DNA of 64,000 bases, taken from Palsa-147 sp036513895. Lineage in GTDB: Bacteria > Acidobacteriota > Terriglobia > Acidiferrales > UBA7541. This document shows positions 9,109 through 18,431 of the stretch, piece after piece. Position 1 is the stretch's first letter. The number at the start of each line of letters is the position of its first letter. The notes beneath the pieces are model-generated. The model saw only the letters and a program-made list of their open reading frames with translations, was not told where the DNA came from and searched no databases. The stretch lies in contig DATBYF010000013.1 of assembly GCA_036513895.1 (NCBI GenBank), positions 26,104-90,103 of the forward strand, given 5' to 3'. Made by a program: the position numbers and the translations under genes.

Positions 9109-10335
9109 ATGCGGTATCGAGAGATAAATGGTCTAGATGACGTCTCTCACGACGCGCGGGTCGTCGTCGAATTCATCGGCGAGGAGGAGTACCGGCAAGC
9201 GTTGGAAAAAATTGGAACCGATTTGAATTCGAAAGGATTCGTGACTCCGTTCGATGATGCACTCTTCGCATTGGAATTGGACCTTTTGAACCTCGAAAGG
9301 TTGCGGGTGCAATGTTCAGGTACATTTACGTCGCTCCCCGCGCAATGCCACGCAGGCGTGGACTTCTTGCTCGGGCTGGGCCAAACGATACCGGCTCTCT
9401 CTGAAAAAGGTAAGGCTATTTTGCTCGGCCGCATTCGAAAGGGTCTGGATGAAGGTTTGTGGCCGCTTCGACATGAACTCGGGGTCGCCGCGAATCTCAG
9501 CAAGCGTGGCTGGGATATTCAGTTCCACGATTTCGAGAAAGGTGGAGGGTTCGATTTTTTTGTGGCCAAAGATGCTGTGAGCTATGAAATCGAGGCTAAA
9601 GCGATTTCGGCGTTCACAGGGTGGCCCATTAAACCAGACGACCTGAATAAGCTGTTAGTAGAAATCAAGCAACATTTTGAGTGGAACGACACCAGCAAAA
9701 TTCCTATCATTGGGGCAACGTTGTCTTCAAGTCTCTTGCCTAACCGGAATGAACTTCAGCGATTGGTTTCGGGATTCAGTACCGTCGCTCGGACTAAGTC
9801 AGGGCTTGTTTTACCTGACGCTCAGATTCGATTTATCGGGGTCATTCCTGATATGACGACCGAAAAATTGATGCTGGCGACTTATGGTCATGCTCGGATG
9901 CGAAAAACGATAGTCTTGGTCAACCCTAGTCGGCCCAAGCTCATCTTGGAAATTGATTCAACAAAACAGATACAACTGGGTCGGAAGATAATTCAGACCA
10001 TTAACGAGACGACGAGAAAACAGTTTAGCCGCTCGTATCCCGCAGTAATCTGGACACACATAAACTTCATCCCTGCGAAAGACTTTCTAAATTTGAGCGC
10101 ACAGCGAGACGGGAGACCTTCTCTCCTAGATTCCATAGCAAATGGAACGCTGACTTCAGACAAACGCAATCATCTGAGTCAACTCGTTTTTTCCGGTGGG
10201 TCTTTTCTACACAAAACTGATTCGGTGGCTCGAAGTTCTTACGAGTTCATTGTGTACAACTCGCCGAGTTGCCGATTCGGAAAGAACGTAATTTTCGAAG
10301 GCGGGCGAACGCATCCCGACCACAAGCCGGCTTAG
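9109..10335 (+). CDS. Hypothetical protein with PD-(D/E)xK nuclease-like core
   Basis: 408 aa, TAGGAG ribosome-binding site 5 nt upstream. Residues 123-165 give the shape of a PD-(D/E)xK core: a helix with Glu (HELGVAANL, 123), a predicted strand (RGWDIQF), then D149 in GGGFDFF and E162-x-K164 in YEIEAKA. The rest (170-408) has no recognised motif. I infer a restriction-like or repair-like nuclease fold; the actual activity is unknown. It is the first cargo gene, alone, with a possible operator of its own upstream. Confidence 0.7.
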   Translation: MRYREINGLDDVSHDARVVVEFIGEEEYRQALEKIGTDLNSKGFVTPFDDALFALELDLLNLERLRVQCSGTFTSLPAQCHAGVDFLLGLGQTIPALSEKGKAILLGRIRKGLDEGLWPLRHELGVAANLSKRGWDIQFHDFEKGGGFDFFVAKDAVSYEIEAKAISAFTGWPIKPDDLNKLLVEIKQHFEWNDTSKIPIIGATLSSSLLPNRNELQRLVSGFSTVARTKSGLVLPDAQIRFIGVIPDMTTEKLMLATYGHARMRKTIVLVNPSRPKLILEIDSTKQIQLGRKIIQTINETTRKQFSRSYPAVIWTHINFIPAKDFLNLSAQRDGRPSLLDSIANGTLTSDKRNHLSQLVFSGGSFLHKTDSVARSSYEFIVYNSPSCRFGKNVIFEGGRTHPDHKPA

Positions 10336-10415
10336 TGGCACTACAACCTTTTCTGCGGGTTCTGCCTCACGCCGCAGCCTTCAGTAAACGCTGCCCCGTT
10401 ACCTTAGGGAAGGGC

Positions 10416-11840
10416 TCACTCCAGTGAGGATATTGGCGAGATTCGAGAGCGCAAGTATTCACGAAGCAGGTCCGCCCATCCCCTTCGCTCCACGAACTCG
10501 GGTGGAAACGGTATGAGTCCGGCGCGCACGGCCTCAATGTCATATCCATCTCGGTCGGTATCGCACTGATAGTCGAGTTCGCTGCTCGGAAAGTAGACCG
10601 CGAGGCCCGACGCCCAATGGTCTGCACCCGCAGATAGCGATGATGCATACCTTGCAATAATGACTCCTTGAAGCTGGCGCTCCACCCGTTTAATCGCCGC
10701 CTTTATTTGCGCGTCTTTCGTTTTCCGTCCGTACAGGTCTAGGAATTGAATTAAGTCGATAGTTTGAAAACGCATTACTTTAGAGCCCTGGCAATCTTGC
10801 CAAGAATCTTGATACCAGTCGCCAAACGTACGAAATGACAATCGGGTAAAGGCTAAGAGCGGACCCTCGGTCGATAGTTTCGATTTTACTAAGAGGGAGA
10901 AGTTCGAAAGCGCTTGAGTTGCTTCTTCCACCGTTGCGAGATGAATTGCCGATAATGTGGTGTCTCCTGAATCTCCGTATGTCGTTTGGTAAGAACTGAC
11001 TATCCCTCTTGCTAGCATTGAGCCGTCAATTTCAGGATGGTCCTCTAAGGCCCGCAGCCATATGTCATAGTTCCAGCCGTCACCGGGAACGAGTTCCTCG
11101 CTGGCAACCATCACGTCAGCCACATGTCGAAATGCGTACGCGCCCTCAATTGTAGCCATCAAGCAAGCGTCGAACCCTAAGACATCAAGGTGAAGGTTTC
11201 GGAGACTGTTGGCGACGTCCCGGTTGTAAAGGTAATTGCCGGTGTCTTCATCGAAGGAGACTGACCGAACTCCTCCTGTTAACGTTTGCGCGGACGGACC
11301 GCAATGTTGCGGCTCATCGTCCAAATTTCGGATTTCAGGATATGCAACCCCTAGAAGTTTAGCGCTATCGCTGACAGCCAACTGTTGATAGAAGCGCCAG
11401 CCTTGTCCGTGGTTCCAAATCACGAGCATGAACTTTTTGGCTGGGTAATTCTCCTCGGACCATCGCACAAAATCAGAAAGCGTTTCCCCACTACCCATAT
11501 CCGCATTTCGGACTTCTGGACGAGATGGATTTATCGCGGAGCTCACCACCGGATGCATGCCCTTTGACACATGAAATCTCAATACACCTGACCATCCGCC
11601 CTCGTCGCTCGTGTAGTGGTGTTTGATGGGCCGTCCCAGTTCCACAATGATATTCACTTTGGCAGTACTACCGACGTTCGCGATTTCCAGGAAATTGGCA
11701 ATCCCAGCACATTCAAGGTCATTTTTTGCATTCATGAAAAGCATTATCGTCCAATCAGAGGTTTGAGGCGTCGCTCTTGAGACTTCAGCGCCGTGAGTTG
11801 CGAGCGAGAACAATCCGACCAAGAGAATAAGGCGATGCAT
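10416..11840 (-). CDS. Secreted clostripain-like cysteine protease (peptidase C11)
   Basis: 474 aa. A signal peptide covers residues 1-17. The caspase-like fold of clan CD is recognised by the catalytic His in IWNHGQGW (H144) and catalytic Cys in FDACLMATIEGAY (C226), plus the upstream TIMLFMNAKNDLE strand. Family members cleave after Arg or basic residues, and this one should act in the periplasm or outside. It is the last gene of a leftward operon behind two other exported proteins (11951 and 13869), about 110 bp downstream of the nearer one. AGAGAGG precedes the ATG. Confidence 0.88.
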   Translation of the reverse strand: MHRLILLVGLFSLATHGAEVSRATPQTSDWTIMLFMNAKNDLECAGIANFLEIANVGSTAKVNIIVELGRPIKHHYTSDEGGWSGVLRFHVSKGMHPVVSSAINPSRPEVRNADMGSGETLSDFVRWSEENYPAKKFMLVIWNHGQGWRFYQQLAVSDSAKLLGVAYPEIRNLDDEPQHCGPSAQTLTGGVRSVSFDEDTGNYLYNRDVANSLRNLHLDVLGFDACLMATIEGAYAFRHVADVMVASEELVPGDGWNYDIWLRALEDHPEIDGSMLARGIVSSYQTTYGDSGDTTLSAIHLATVEEATQALSNFSLLVKSKLSTEGPLLAFTRLSFRTFGDWYQDSWQDCQGSKVMRFQTIDLIQFLDLYGRKTKDAQIKAAIKRVERQLQGVIIARYASSLSAGADHWASGLAVYFPSSELDYQCDTDRDGYDIEAVRAGLIPFPPEFVERRGWADLLREYLRSRISPISSLE

Positions 11841-11950
11841 AGGCTCAAACCTCTCTGCTCAAGCAGGGTACTCGACTGGAGTCTCCGTCCGAGAAGCACT
11901 GCCTAAGGTGATTGCTTGCCGAATTCGACGAACTGAACTTAGCTAAAGCG

Positions 11951-13804
11951 CTAGTGCGTGACCGTCGTGTTTGTGTCCCATGTCGCAGTGGTTCCATCTG
12001 CCATAAGCAATTGAATATGATAGGTGGTACCGGCGGGCAGCGTTGCCGCGGCTGGCACTGTGAATGTTATTGAATCAGGTGCGGCCTTTGTTTGGTCAGT
12101 TTGGACGGCTGCTATTTTTGTCTTATTGGAAGCGTCGTAGAACAGCACCTGCAAAACGTTCTGAAGATTTGAACCCTTCAGATTTGCGGTCGTACCGGCG
12201 GCAGGCACACTTTGGCCCGCGGAGACCGTCGGCTTGAGTAGGAATTTGATTTGCTGATTCAGGTCCTGGGGGACTCCCGTCTTATCAACCCCAAACAGTT
12301 CGTAACTAGTTTGGTCGATTTTTGAAATGTCTGAAGATGATAACGTTGCTGTTGCCTTCGTACTGTCTCCGCTTACCGTGACTTTGGCGTCTAATGGACT
12401 GTTGACTTCGGCTGGGGAAATGAAACGCAAAATAGAAAGCGTATCAAGGTTCGAACCGGAAAGGTCACAACTCAGGTCACCTTGTATCCTGTATTGAGCG
12501 TATTCGTTTGACGGGTCAGACGGAGTGTCGCATTTGATGTTGTTCACAATGGCGGGCTGGCCAACCGTTTTAATGTGCGCGCCCGCGATGAGAGCGTAAG
12601 AATGCATCCCGAGCGCTTGGAGTTGAATTGGCGTCCAGTGCTTAAAGCGCGTAATGGGAGGCTTACAGTTGTCAGCGTTCGGGCAAACACAGGACCCGTC
12701 GGAGCAGACCTGCTCACAGGCAGAGGACAGAGGAGAATCTGCATAGATGTTGTACGTGCTGTCCAGCCAACATGCCTGTTCGAGCGGTTTTATTGGAATA
12801 AACACCAGGAAAGGAACCGAACCGCTTTTGGGTACAACAACGCGGCTAGCGTTCGCGGCGCTGAAGGCTAAGTCGTTTAGCGTGTTTAGATTTCTAGTAG
12901 TTAAGTCAGGAAAAATTGTATGCAGGCTTGGCAACAAACCTGCGTGATAGACGGCAGAAGCACCGTTCAAGCTTCCGCTCGAAGGATATGGAAGCGGGAC
13001 AATCGCGCCGAGAATCATCGCAATTCCGTCCGCAATAGAGAGAATCACGTGCTGCCGGTCATAGTTCTGGCCGTACTGCAAAACGCCTCTTACGACCTCC
13101 TTCTCATTACCGACCTGGAAGCGTGAAGGCCACGCACTGTCTGCATCCACCGCAAATTCGGCGTCGTGAACCAGGAATTCGTTGTTGCCGTCGAGATTCC
13201 TCACTGTAATCTGAACAGTGAGGAAAGTGTCAGCAATCGTTCGACCAAGAGATTTATGCACCTCGTCCCAAGAATAAATCGACATAGAGCAAGAGACATC
13301 TTTAGGGCGCGGAAAAGCAGGAGTTTGATTTACATTTTCGTCTGTTAGGCGTTTTAATTCTATAAGGGCCTCGTATTGGGCACCCAGCGGGTCGCCAAGC
13401 GCTAGTCCTTTGGTAGAATTGGTGGCTGCTCTTTCCTGAATACTAGGGAGGGCGTTTTTCAAACCCTGAATGCCGAAAGTCACATAGTTCTCCCGCAAAT
13501 CCTCGGCAAAGGTTTTGAGTGCCTCGGCTGTTGGGGCGTTAGCCTTGTTCTGCTCGATAAACGTTTTCAGCCTCAACTCTGCAGCTTCGGCAAGCATAAT
13601 TGCCGGTGGAAGCTGGCCAGGCACTTGTGACCGAGCAGCATAGTTTTGATTGTTGGTTAGCATGCACGGCACTTGGTCCGCAACAGGCGAGACACTTTCG
13701 TCAAAGTGGGGAGCAGGCGGGGTTTGAGCGAAGGACGGGTCGGATAGTGCCATCAGCGCAAAGATGCAAACCGTAATCCAAAGGCATCTCCCCCGAGTTA
13801 GCAT
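11951..13804 (-). CDS. Exported hypothetical protein with IPT/TIG-like C-terminus
   Basis: 617 aa from the ATG at 13804; the frame could start at a TTG at 13828, but the signal peptide (MLTRGRCLWITVCIFALM, cleavage after SFA) fits the ATG. The middle has a compact Cys cluster (six Cys within CEQVCSDGSCVCPNADNC) that probably forms disulfides. The last about 150 residues read as two Ig-like sandwiches of the IPT/TIG type (AGTTANLKGSNLQNV). Middle gene of the operon with the 13869 gene and the C11 protease. Binding or surface display is likely; the function is unknown. Confidence 0.75.
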   Translation of the reverse strand: MLTRGRCLWITVCIFALMALSDPSFAQTPPAPHFDESVSPVADQVPCMLTNNQNYAARSQVPGQLPPAIMLAEAAELRLKTFIEQNKANAPTAEALKTFAEDLRENYVTFGIQGLKNALPSIQERAATNSTKGLALGDPLGAQYEALIELKRLTDENVNQTPAFPRPKDVSCSMSIYSWDEVHKSLGRTIADTFLTVQITVRNLDGNNEFLVHDAEFAVDADSAWPSRFQVGNEKEVVRGVLQYGQNYDRQHVILSIADGIAMILGAIVPLPYPSSGSLNGASAVYHAGLLPSLHTIFPDLTTRNLNTLNDLAFSAANASRVVVPKSGSVPFLVFIPIKPLEQACWLDSTYNIYADSPLSSACEQVCSDGSCVCPNADNCKPPITRFKHWTPIQLQALGMHSYALIAGAHIKTVGQPAIVNNIKCDTPSDPSNEYAQYRIQGDLSCDLSGSNLDTLSILRFISPAEVNSPLDAKVTVSGDSTKATATLSSSDISKIDQTSYELFGVDKTGVPQDLNQQIKFLLKPTVSAGQSVPAAGTTANLKGSNLQNVLQVLFYDASNKTKIAAVQTDQTKAAPDSITFTVPAAATLPAGTTYHIQLLMADGTTATWDTNTTVTH

Positions 13805-13868
13805 GGAACCCCATTCCGTTCGGCACAAAAATTCGGTGGAAACATTGACATTCTCGAAATTAGCTTAC

Positions 13869-14693
13869 TTACTGCACAGCCACCGTACTGGAAGTGTAGT
13901 TGCTAAGCTGTTGTCGCAAGTCACCGACTGATTTGTCCAGCGCTTCGGGCTTTTCGAAAGCTGATTGAGAAACTTTCTTTCCAGCGGCCTTCGTTGCCGT
14001 CCCGTCGGAAGCTGATGCCGGATTGGTTCCGAGCACTGCTAGTTCGTCCGCAATCATTTCGATTTCAGCGCCAGTGGAATCGTTCAAAGCCTCAAGGATT
14101 TCGTCCAACGTTTTGATATTCTCCTTAAGGTTCTCTAGCATCCGAGCGTCCGGTTTGTCAGGGTCGTATTTCAGCTGCATTTTGATATTCTTGCGTAATG
14201 AGGTACCATTGAGTAATAACTTGTTGATTGCGATTACCATGGTCGAACTAGAATCAAAGACTTGAGTTTTAGGCTTCGACTCAACGATTGCAGCAATACC
14301 GTCATCAACAAAGGTCCAGTGGTTGTTCAAATCTGACATACTATCTTTGTCGGGTGCCTTTGTTGCGGAAATTATTTGTTGCATCGCAGCCATATGCTGC
14401 GTAGCCAAACCAGAAGCACTGACGATTCTCCATGATATCTGTTCTCTTTGGGCGTAGTCTTGGACCGATTTAAGCGCTTGTCCGCTCTCGTCGTTCTTTT
14501 TGTTAGACGGTTTCTTCGTAAGCAATCCTGTAATTGCCGGGATAGCCTTGATTACTGCCGCGGCAAGACCAGGCGGAGGCACAAAAGCGTTAAGGGGAGT
14601 TCTAGTTGGCGCTACAACTAGCAGAATAGCCAGCACAATCCCTGCGCACATTCCGCCAATTATCGTGCGTCGAAATGCATACCGTTTTGCCAT
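13869..14693 (-). CDS. Exported or membrane-anchored hypothetical protein
   Basis: 274 aa with an AAGGAG site 6 nt before ATG. One hydrophobic segment (residues 10-29, GGMCAGIVLAILLVV) acts as a signal anchor. The rest is helical and charged, with runs such as ENLKENIKTLDEILEALND that look coiled-coil. No family is recognised. First gene of the three-gene operon (64 bp to the next start) whose last member is the C11 protease. The upstream region carries a tandem repeat at 14749-14793. Confidence 0.72.
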   Translation of the reverse strand: MAKRYAFRRTIIGGMCAGIVLAILLVVAPTRTPLNAFVPPPGLAAAVIKAIPAITGLLTKKPSNKKNDESGQALKSVQDYAQREQISWRIVSASGLATQHMAAMQQIISATKAPDKDSMSDLNNHWTFVDDGIAAIVESKPKTQVFDSSSTMVIAINKLLLNGTSLRKNIKMQLKYDPDKPDARMLENLKENIKTLDEILEALNDSTGAEIEMIADELAVLGTNPASASDGTATKAAGKKVSQSAFEKPEALDKSVGDLRQQLSNYTSSTVAVQ

Positions 14694-14748
14694 ATACTAC
14701 TCCTTTCCAAACTTGGTAATTTAATATGGTTTCTGCCATCGCCGTCCG

Positions 14749-14793
14749 TGTAAGACCATAGGATAGAATCTTGTAAGACCATAGGATAGAATC
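14749..14793. repeat. Tandem repeat, 2 x 22 bp with period 23
   Basis: The 22 bases at 14749-14770 recur exactly at 14772-14793, separated by one T. They lie 56-100 bp upstream of the ATG of the leftward operon. The period of about two helical turns suggests paired regulator sites or a duplicated promoter element. Confidence 0.7.
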
Positions 14794-15275
14794 GCCCGTG
14801 TTTGATGAGGATTGCCGATAACTCTATAAAACTCTTAATCTCAAACCAGCATTTGCTGTAACTGTGTCGAATCCAACGTCTGAAGCTTGAGTTCGCTCCC
14901 ACACCGCCAACGCTGTAATTGCCTATCGTCAAAACTCAAAGTCATGGTGTCAGTCAGCCCTATCTTTATTGTTGTTTGAGAAAGAAGGTTTTCTCCATAC
15001 CGTTTCCAGCGTCGTCTGAGGCGTAAGAACCGCGCGGCCGAACTAGCTCGGCGGCAGTTACGTCAGTGGTTGACGGACTTGGCGTTGTCCGGCATCTCCC
15101 TTCGTGAGAGCTGAGTCGAGCGACAGAATTAGTACGCACGCCGCAACAATAAAATCCGTTGAGCTCGGCTTCGGGTTGCTTTAACGGTGATTCCCCCATG
15201 ACAAGCTAAGCAAATTTGAGGGAAATTACGCTCTGTCGAACTTATAGTCAAGTATTATTTTTACATTACGGCAAT

Positions 15276-15291
15276 TTATAGTTGACTATAA
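15276..15291. promoter_or_regulatory. Inverted repeat, candidate operator
   Basis: TTATAGT-TG-ACTATAA is a perfect 7-bp inverted repeat, and a further half-site TTATAGT sits at 15242-15248. It is about 80 bp upstream of the gene at 15373. No regulator is assigned. Confidence 0.45.
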
Positions 15292-15372
15292 ACGAATTTG
15301 GTAGTTTCTAGTCTGTAAGCTCGGATGCGAATTCAAGTCAATTTCAAAGCGCTGAGCTGAGGGGAGACCAAA

Positions 15373-15690
15373 ATGAGTACTCAGCAAGGAAAATGTACGG
15401 ATTGGAAAGCATGGCATGACCGTGAACCCGGTGGGCCTCCAACACTTCACGTGACGGGAAAGTGCGAATTTCCTACCGGGGGATACAAGGTTGAGCTGAA
15501 GCCCGCAAAACCGCAAGGAATCAATCCGAAGATTTATATTCTTGAGAAGTTTGTCCACCCCCCAACAGGTCGCGCCTACGATAAGGTGACAGACATAGAA
15601 GTGGAATACGTTGAAAAGACGAGCACTCTGTACAACGAGGTCCTCATTGTTCCCGACCAGACTACCGTTCCCGTGAAAGAAGTAAGTTGA
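15373..15690 (+). CDS. Small hypothetical protein, 105 aa
   Basis: GAGGGGAG before the ATG. The protein has no signal peptide and reads as all-beta: TLHVTGKCEFPTGGYKVEL followed by IYILEKFVHPPTG. The pattern is that of a small conserved hypothetical family that I know only as such. It is paired with the next gene (9 bp apart), so the two products probably act together. The operator-like repeat upstream suggests regulated expression. Confidence 0.7.
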   Translation: MSTQQGKCTDWKAWHDREPGGPPTLHVTGKCEFPTGGYKVELKPAKPQGINPKIYILEKFVHPPTGRAYDKVTDIEVEYVEKTSTLYNEVLIVPDQTTVPVKEVS

Positions 15691-15699
15691 GGGAATGCG

Positions 15700-16044
15700 A
15701 TGTCTAGCGAACTTTGCAGGGGTGGCGGCTATAATTTAGAGTGCTTTCCTCAGAATGACCCGGGAGTCGCCTTCTCGGTTCTTATCAGTACCACCGGTTC
15801 ACATCGCACAACTGGATATCGGCCCTTTTTTCTGCGAGAGGAAGAAAGGGGGGACAGTCCTACTTTTACTCTACATCACGAGCGAACAGAACAACCTGAC
15901 CTCGAAATGATGACCTTTTTTCAGGTTGCTTTTGCATTCGAGAGTTCGATAAACGTACCGAAAGTGAAAGTAATTGATGCGGAGGGCGAGCACATAATCG
16001 AGGCTCACGACATTCCAACTCTGATTGCAACCTGCCATGCCTGA
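15700..16044 (+). CDS. Small hypothetical protein, 114 aa
   Basis: GAGGG precedes the ATG, 9 bp after the previous stop, so it is co-transcribed. No signal peptide. Predicted beta-rich with a mid-protein FQVAFAFESS strand. I recognise no domain and can propose no function beyond partnership with the 105-aa protein. Confidence 0.65.
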   Translation: MSSELCRGGGYNLECFPQNDPGVAFSVLISTTGSHRTTGYRPFFLREEERGDSPTFTLHHERTEQPDLEMMTFFQVAFAFESSINVPKVKVIDAEGEHIIEAHDIPTLIATCHA

Positions 16045-16130
16045 CATCGTTCAACTCCGACCTTTTCCGGGACATTCTGCTTGGCGTAACGGCCGAAAGA
16101 AATAGCAATTGTTGGACGCCACCTTGGCTC

Positions 16131-16604
16131 CTATTGAAAATAAGGGGCGATGAATTTTTGCCAGAAGTAAATTCTCCGCGGAAGTGGCAGGGTATTGAAA
16201 GCACTGAGCATCTTTTTGTCGCGCTCGTCGAGGCCGGGGAACCTGTCTAGCAAGTCATCAATCACGAAGGGCACAGTTTCTTTTGCCGATTGGCGCGTGG
16301 CGGGCTTGCGTGCCTTGAGTATCTTGCGCACAGGGTTCAATCGTACAGGATTCTTTGCCAGGATTTCGGCCGTGATGGAACACTCTCCTGCAGTGTCTGG
16401 AATTCCACGAAATTCGAGCCGCACGATATTTTTGACTTCGTATTGCGCACGCAGAGTCTCAGCAAGGATGAAATTGACATTTCCCCACGTGTCCAATCCT
16501 GGCTGGCCGTCTTCCCACTCAAATTGAACTACGGTGTCGAGGTTCGATTTGGCGCGGATAAAGCGCGCCGCGTTGCTAGTCACTCTGAGTGTCTTTGGAA
16601 ACAT
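16131..16604 (-). CDS. Hypothetical protein, 157 aa
   Basis: AGGAGG 6 nt before the ATG, and its start overlaps the end of the upstream gene (16576-17019) by 29 bp, indicating translational coupling. The N-terminal half is beta-rich (LDTVVQFEWEDGQPGLDTW); the C-terminal half is basic, then helical (DLLDRFPGLDERDKKMLSAF). No recognised family, no signal peptide. Confidence 0.65.
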   Translation of the reverse strand: MFPKTLRVTSNAARFIRAKSNLDTVVQFEWEDGQPGLDTWGNVNFILAETLRAQYEVKNIVRLEFRGIPDTAGECSITAEILAKNPVRLNPVRKILKARKPATRQSAKETVPFVIDDLLDRFPGLDERDKKMLSAFNTLPLPRRIYFWQKFIAPYFQ

Positions 16605-17019
16605 TCAATTCCTCCTGTTGAAGAGCTTTTTCCACCTTACTCTTGATTGCAGGGGTCGTGGTTTTTAGAAATTCACGAAACCGAGAATCCAGTTCGTCAT
16701 CTTCATAGTCGCTGGGGGATGACGCGGCAAGCGCAATCCTCAACTGCTCGATTTGGTTGTCTTTCGGGGGAGTCTCGAACGAAATATGCAGACGCGCATC
16801 GTACAGACCTCGCCCACCTCCGTACAGAGTCATTTGGTAGATTTGTGGTAAATTTAAGCCGAGGACCTCACACAGATTCCTCAACTCATTTGCAAAGAAA
16901 TGCTCGGGCGATTTAATTGTGAACCGCAGAAGCCAGGCATCTCCTTCATAAATATACCCCTCGTGCCCCTCGAAATCCGGTCCTAACGTTCCAAAGTTCT
17001 CGATTGTGACTACTCGCAA
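16576..17019 (-). CDS. Hypothetical protein, 147 aa
   Basis: A TTG start is supported by a strong GAGGAGG 5 nt upstream. The first 95 residues look like a beta-sandwich (EGYIYEGDAWLLRFTI), and the rest is an acidic helix ending in SDYEDDELDSRFREFL. Coupled with the 157-aa gene downstream. Function unknown. Confidence 0.65.
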   Translation of the reverse strand: MRVVTIENFGTLGPDFEGHEGYIYEGDAWLLRFTIKSPEHFFANELRNLCEVLGLNLPQIYQMTLYGGGRGLYDARLHISFETPPKDNQIEQLRIALAASSPSDYEDDELDSRFREFLKTTTPAIKSKVEKALQQEELNVSKDTQSD

Positions 17020-17272
17020 GTGAGCCTCCTCGCAACTCTGGGGATTCCTGGAAATTTACGGCTGAGCTGTGTGCATGTACCGCGGCGGAGCTTAGCTGTC
17101 CCAATTTGAGATTGTCAATCAAAAGCAGTACGTGTTTTCCGGGACGCAAAAGGTCCGCCCAATACCTAAACGCGGTACCGCCGTAAAGTGGAATGGGACA
17201 ATCCCGGAGTCCTTTGTGTGCGCTATAGTTTGGTCACGCTTGTGCAGTGATAGTTTATGAAAGGGAATTTTG

Positions 17273-18241
17273 ATGTCCCGACTAAACATTTCTAAGGCAC
17301 GGGATTTGTGGCGAGATGCCATTGCCGAGAAAGGGTGGCAGAGCAGCACCTTAGAAAAGGTGATGTTTGATTGGCAAAAGGGCAAGCCGACCAGGTATCA
17401 CCCAAATCCGCCAGCGTTCTACTCAATATCAGACGAACTGGACACTGTTGACGAGGCGGACTATCTCGAACTGCAAGCCGAGTTAATCCGACGCGGAGAC
17501 CGATTTAGTGATTTAGGCCGCACGCGAGGGTCCGGCGTCACATATGCCTCTCCGCTATGTGTTCATCCTGCTGCGTGCATACCGGGGGAAATACAGGCGA
17601 CCATCGGTGCCGTCATGGCCAGTGTTCACCCGGCTGTCGTCACGCAGGAACAAATTCTGCGATGTGCTTTCATAGCACACTTGCCGGAAGCCACCCGGAA
17701 AGCTATCGGTATGCTGTCCGCCAATCTTCACCCAGAGATACCAACTGCCAGTAAGGAGTATCAGCGCAAAGGCCGCACGAAAAGAAGAGCCAGAATCGAC
17801 TTGGGATTTGGACACCCTACGAAGTGTGAAGAAGTTACGGGCGTGGTCGAACTGAAGGCAATAACCTCCTTCAATGAAATGTGGTTCCAGAAACAACTCG
17901 AAAAGATTGAATCCACTCCTAAGAACTTAATGTTCTCTGGTATAGCCGGTGATTTTGAAAAGCTGCTCGACGCGAAGCTGCCGAGCGATGCGTTCAGATA
18001 TTCGTGGGCAGTAACGAAGAAACGGAGTACGGCAACACCTGAGCAAATTGCACAATGGGCACAATCTCTACTAAAGCCCGTCGAACAACGCTTGGCGCTA
18101 AGGGGTTTCAAGCAAAATTATGACGCAGCAACGGGGTGGCTTCAGTGGAGTTGGCAGGACGGCCCTCGGTTACATCTTGCTTGGTATTGGCCAAAACGGC
18201 AAAATTCGGAACAGTTCGAGACGGTTTGGAGTTCGCATTAA
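17273..18241 (+). CDS. Hypothetical protein with possible D-ExK nuclease motif
   Basis: 322 aa from the ATG at 17273, which has AGGGAA about 7 nt upstream; a TTG one codon earlier is less likely. Residues D176 (RARIDLGF) and E193-x-K195 (VVELKAI) give the spacing of a PD-(D/E)xK active site, and the segment is flanked by basic residues. There is no other recognised domain. Stand-alone gene. The nuclease reading is tentative; it may be a DNA-binding protein of another fold. Confidence 0.6.
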   Translation: MSRLNISKARDLWRDAIAEKGWQSSTLEKVMFDWQKGKPTRYHPNPPAFYSISDELDTVDEADYLELQAELIRRGDRFSDLGRTRGSGVTYASPLCVHPAACIPGEIQATIGAVMASVHPAVVTQEQILRCAFIAHLPEATRKAIGMLSANLHPEIPTASKEYQRKGRTKRRARIDLGFGHPTKCEEVTGVVELKAITSFNEMWFQKQLEKIESTPKNLMFSGIAGDFEKLLDAKLPSDAFRYSWAVTKKRSTATPEQIAQWAQSLLKPVEQRLALRGFKQNYDAATGWLQWSWQDGPRLHLAWYWPKRQNSEQFETVWSSH

Positions 18242-18431
18242 CTGAATCCGTCATTTCAGCTTCGCGCATTCAGTTTTGGCTTGCTGAAGGACGGGAATGT
18301 CGGAGTCGGCGTCTTCCCCCAGCGTGAAGAAATCATCGTAGGCGGACTTCGCTTTTGTTGTGTCTAGCGCCTTTTAGCCCTCACATGGTAAATAATGCCG
18401 ACCAGCCAACTGTTCTGACTATCTTAATGGC

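Larger units (their letters stand above)
14694..15372. other. Intergenic region between divergent units, 679 bp
   Basis: AT-rich. It contains the tandem repeat at 14749-14793 and the inverted repeat at 15276-15291. A 77-codon minus-strand frame (14966-15199) is possible, but it has no ribosome-binding site and no protein-like pattern, so I do not call it. Confidence 0.5.

Noticed and set aside
10353..10377. Six-bp stem between convergent genes at 10335 and 10416
   Set aside because: A 13-nt loop and no T-run make it too weak to call a terminator.
14660..14932. Minus-strand frame upstream of the protease operon
   Set aside because: It overlaps the operon start in another frame and covers the tandem repeat; composition is not protein-like.
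14966..15199. 77-codon minus-strand frame
   Set aside because: No ribosome-binding site and no motif; chance is as likely.
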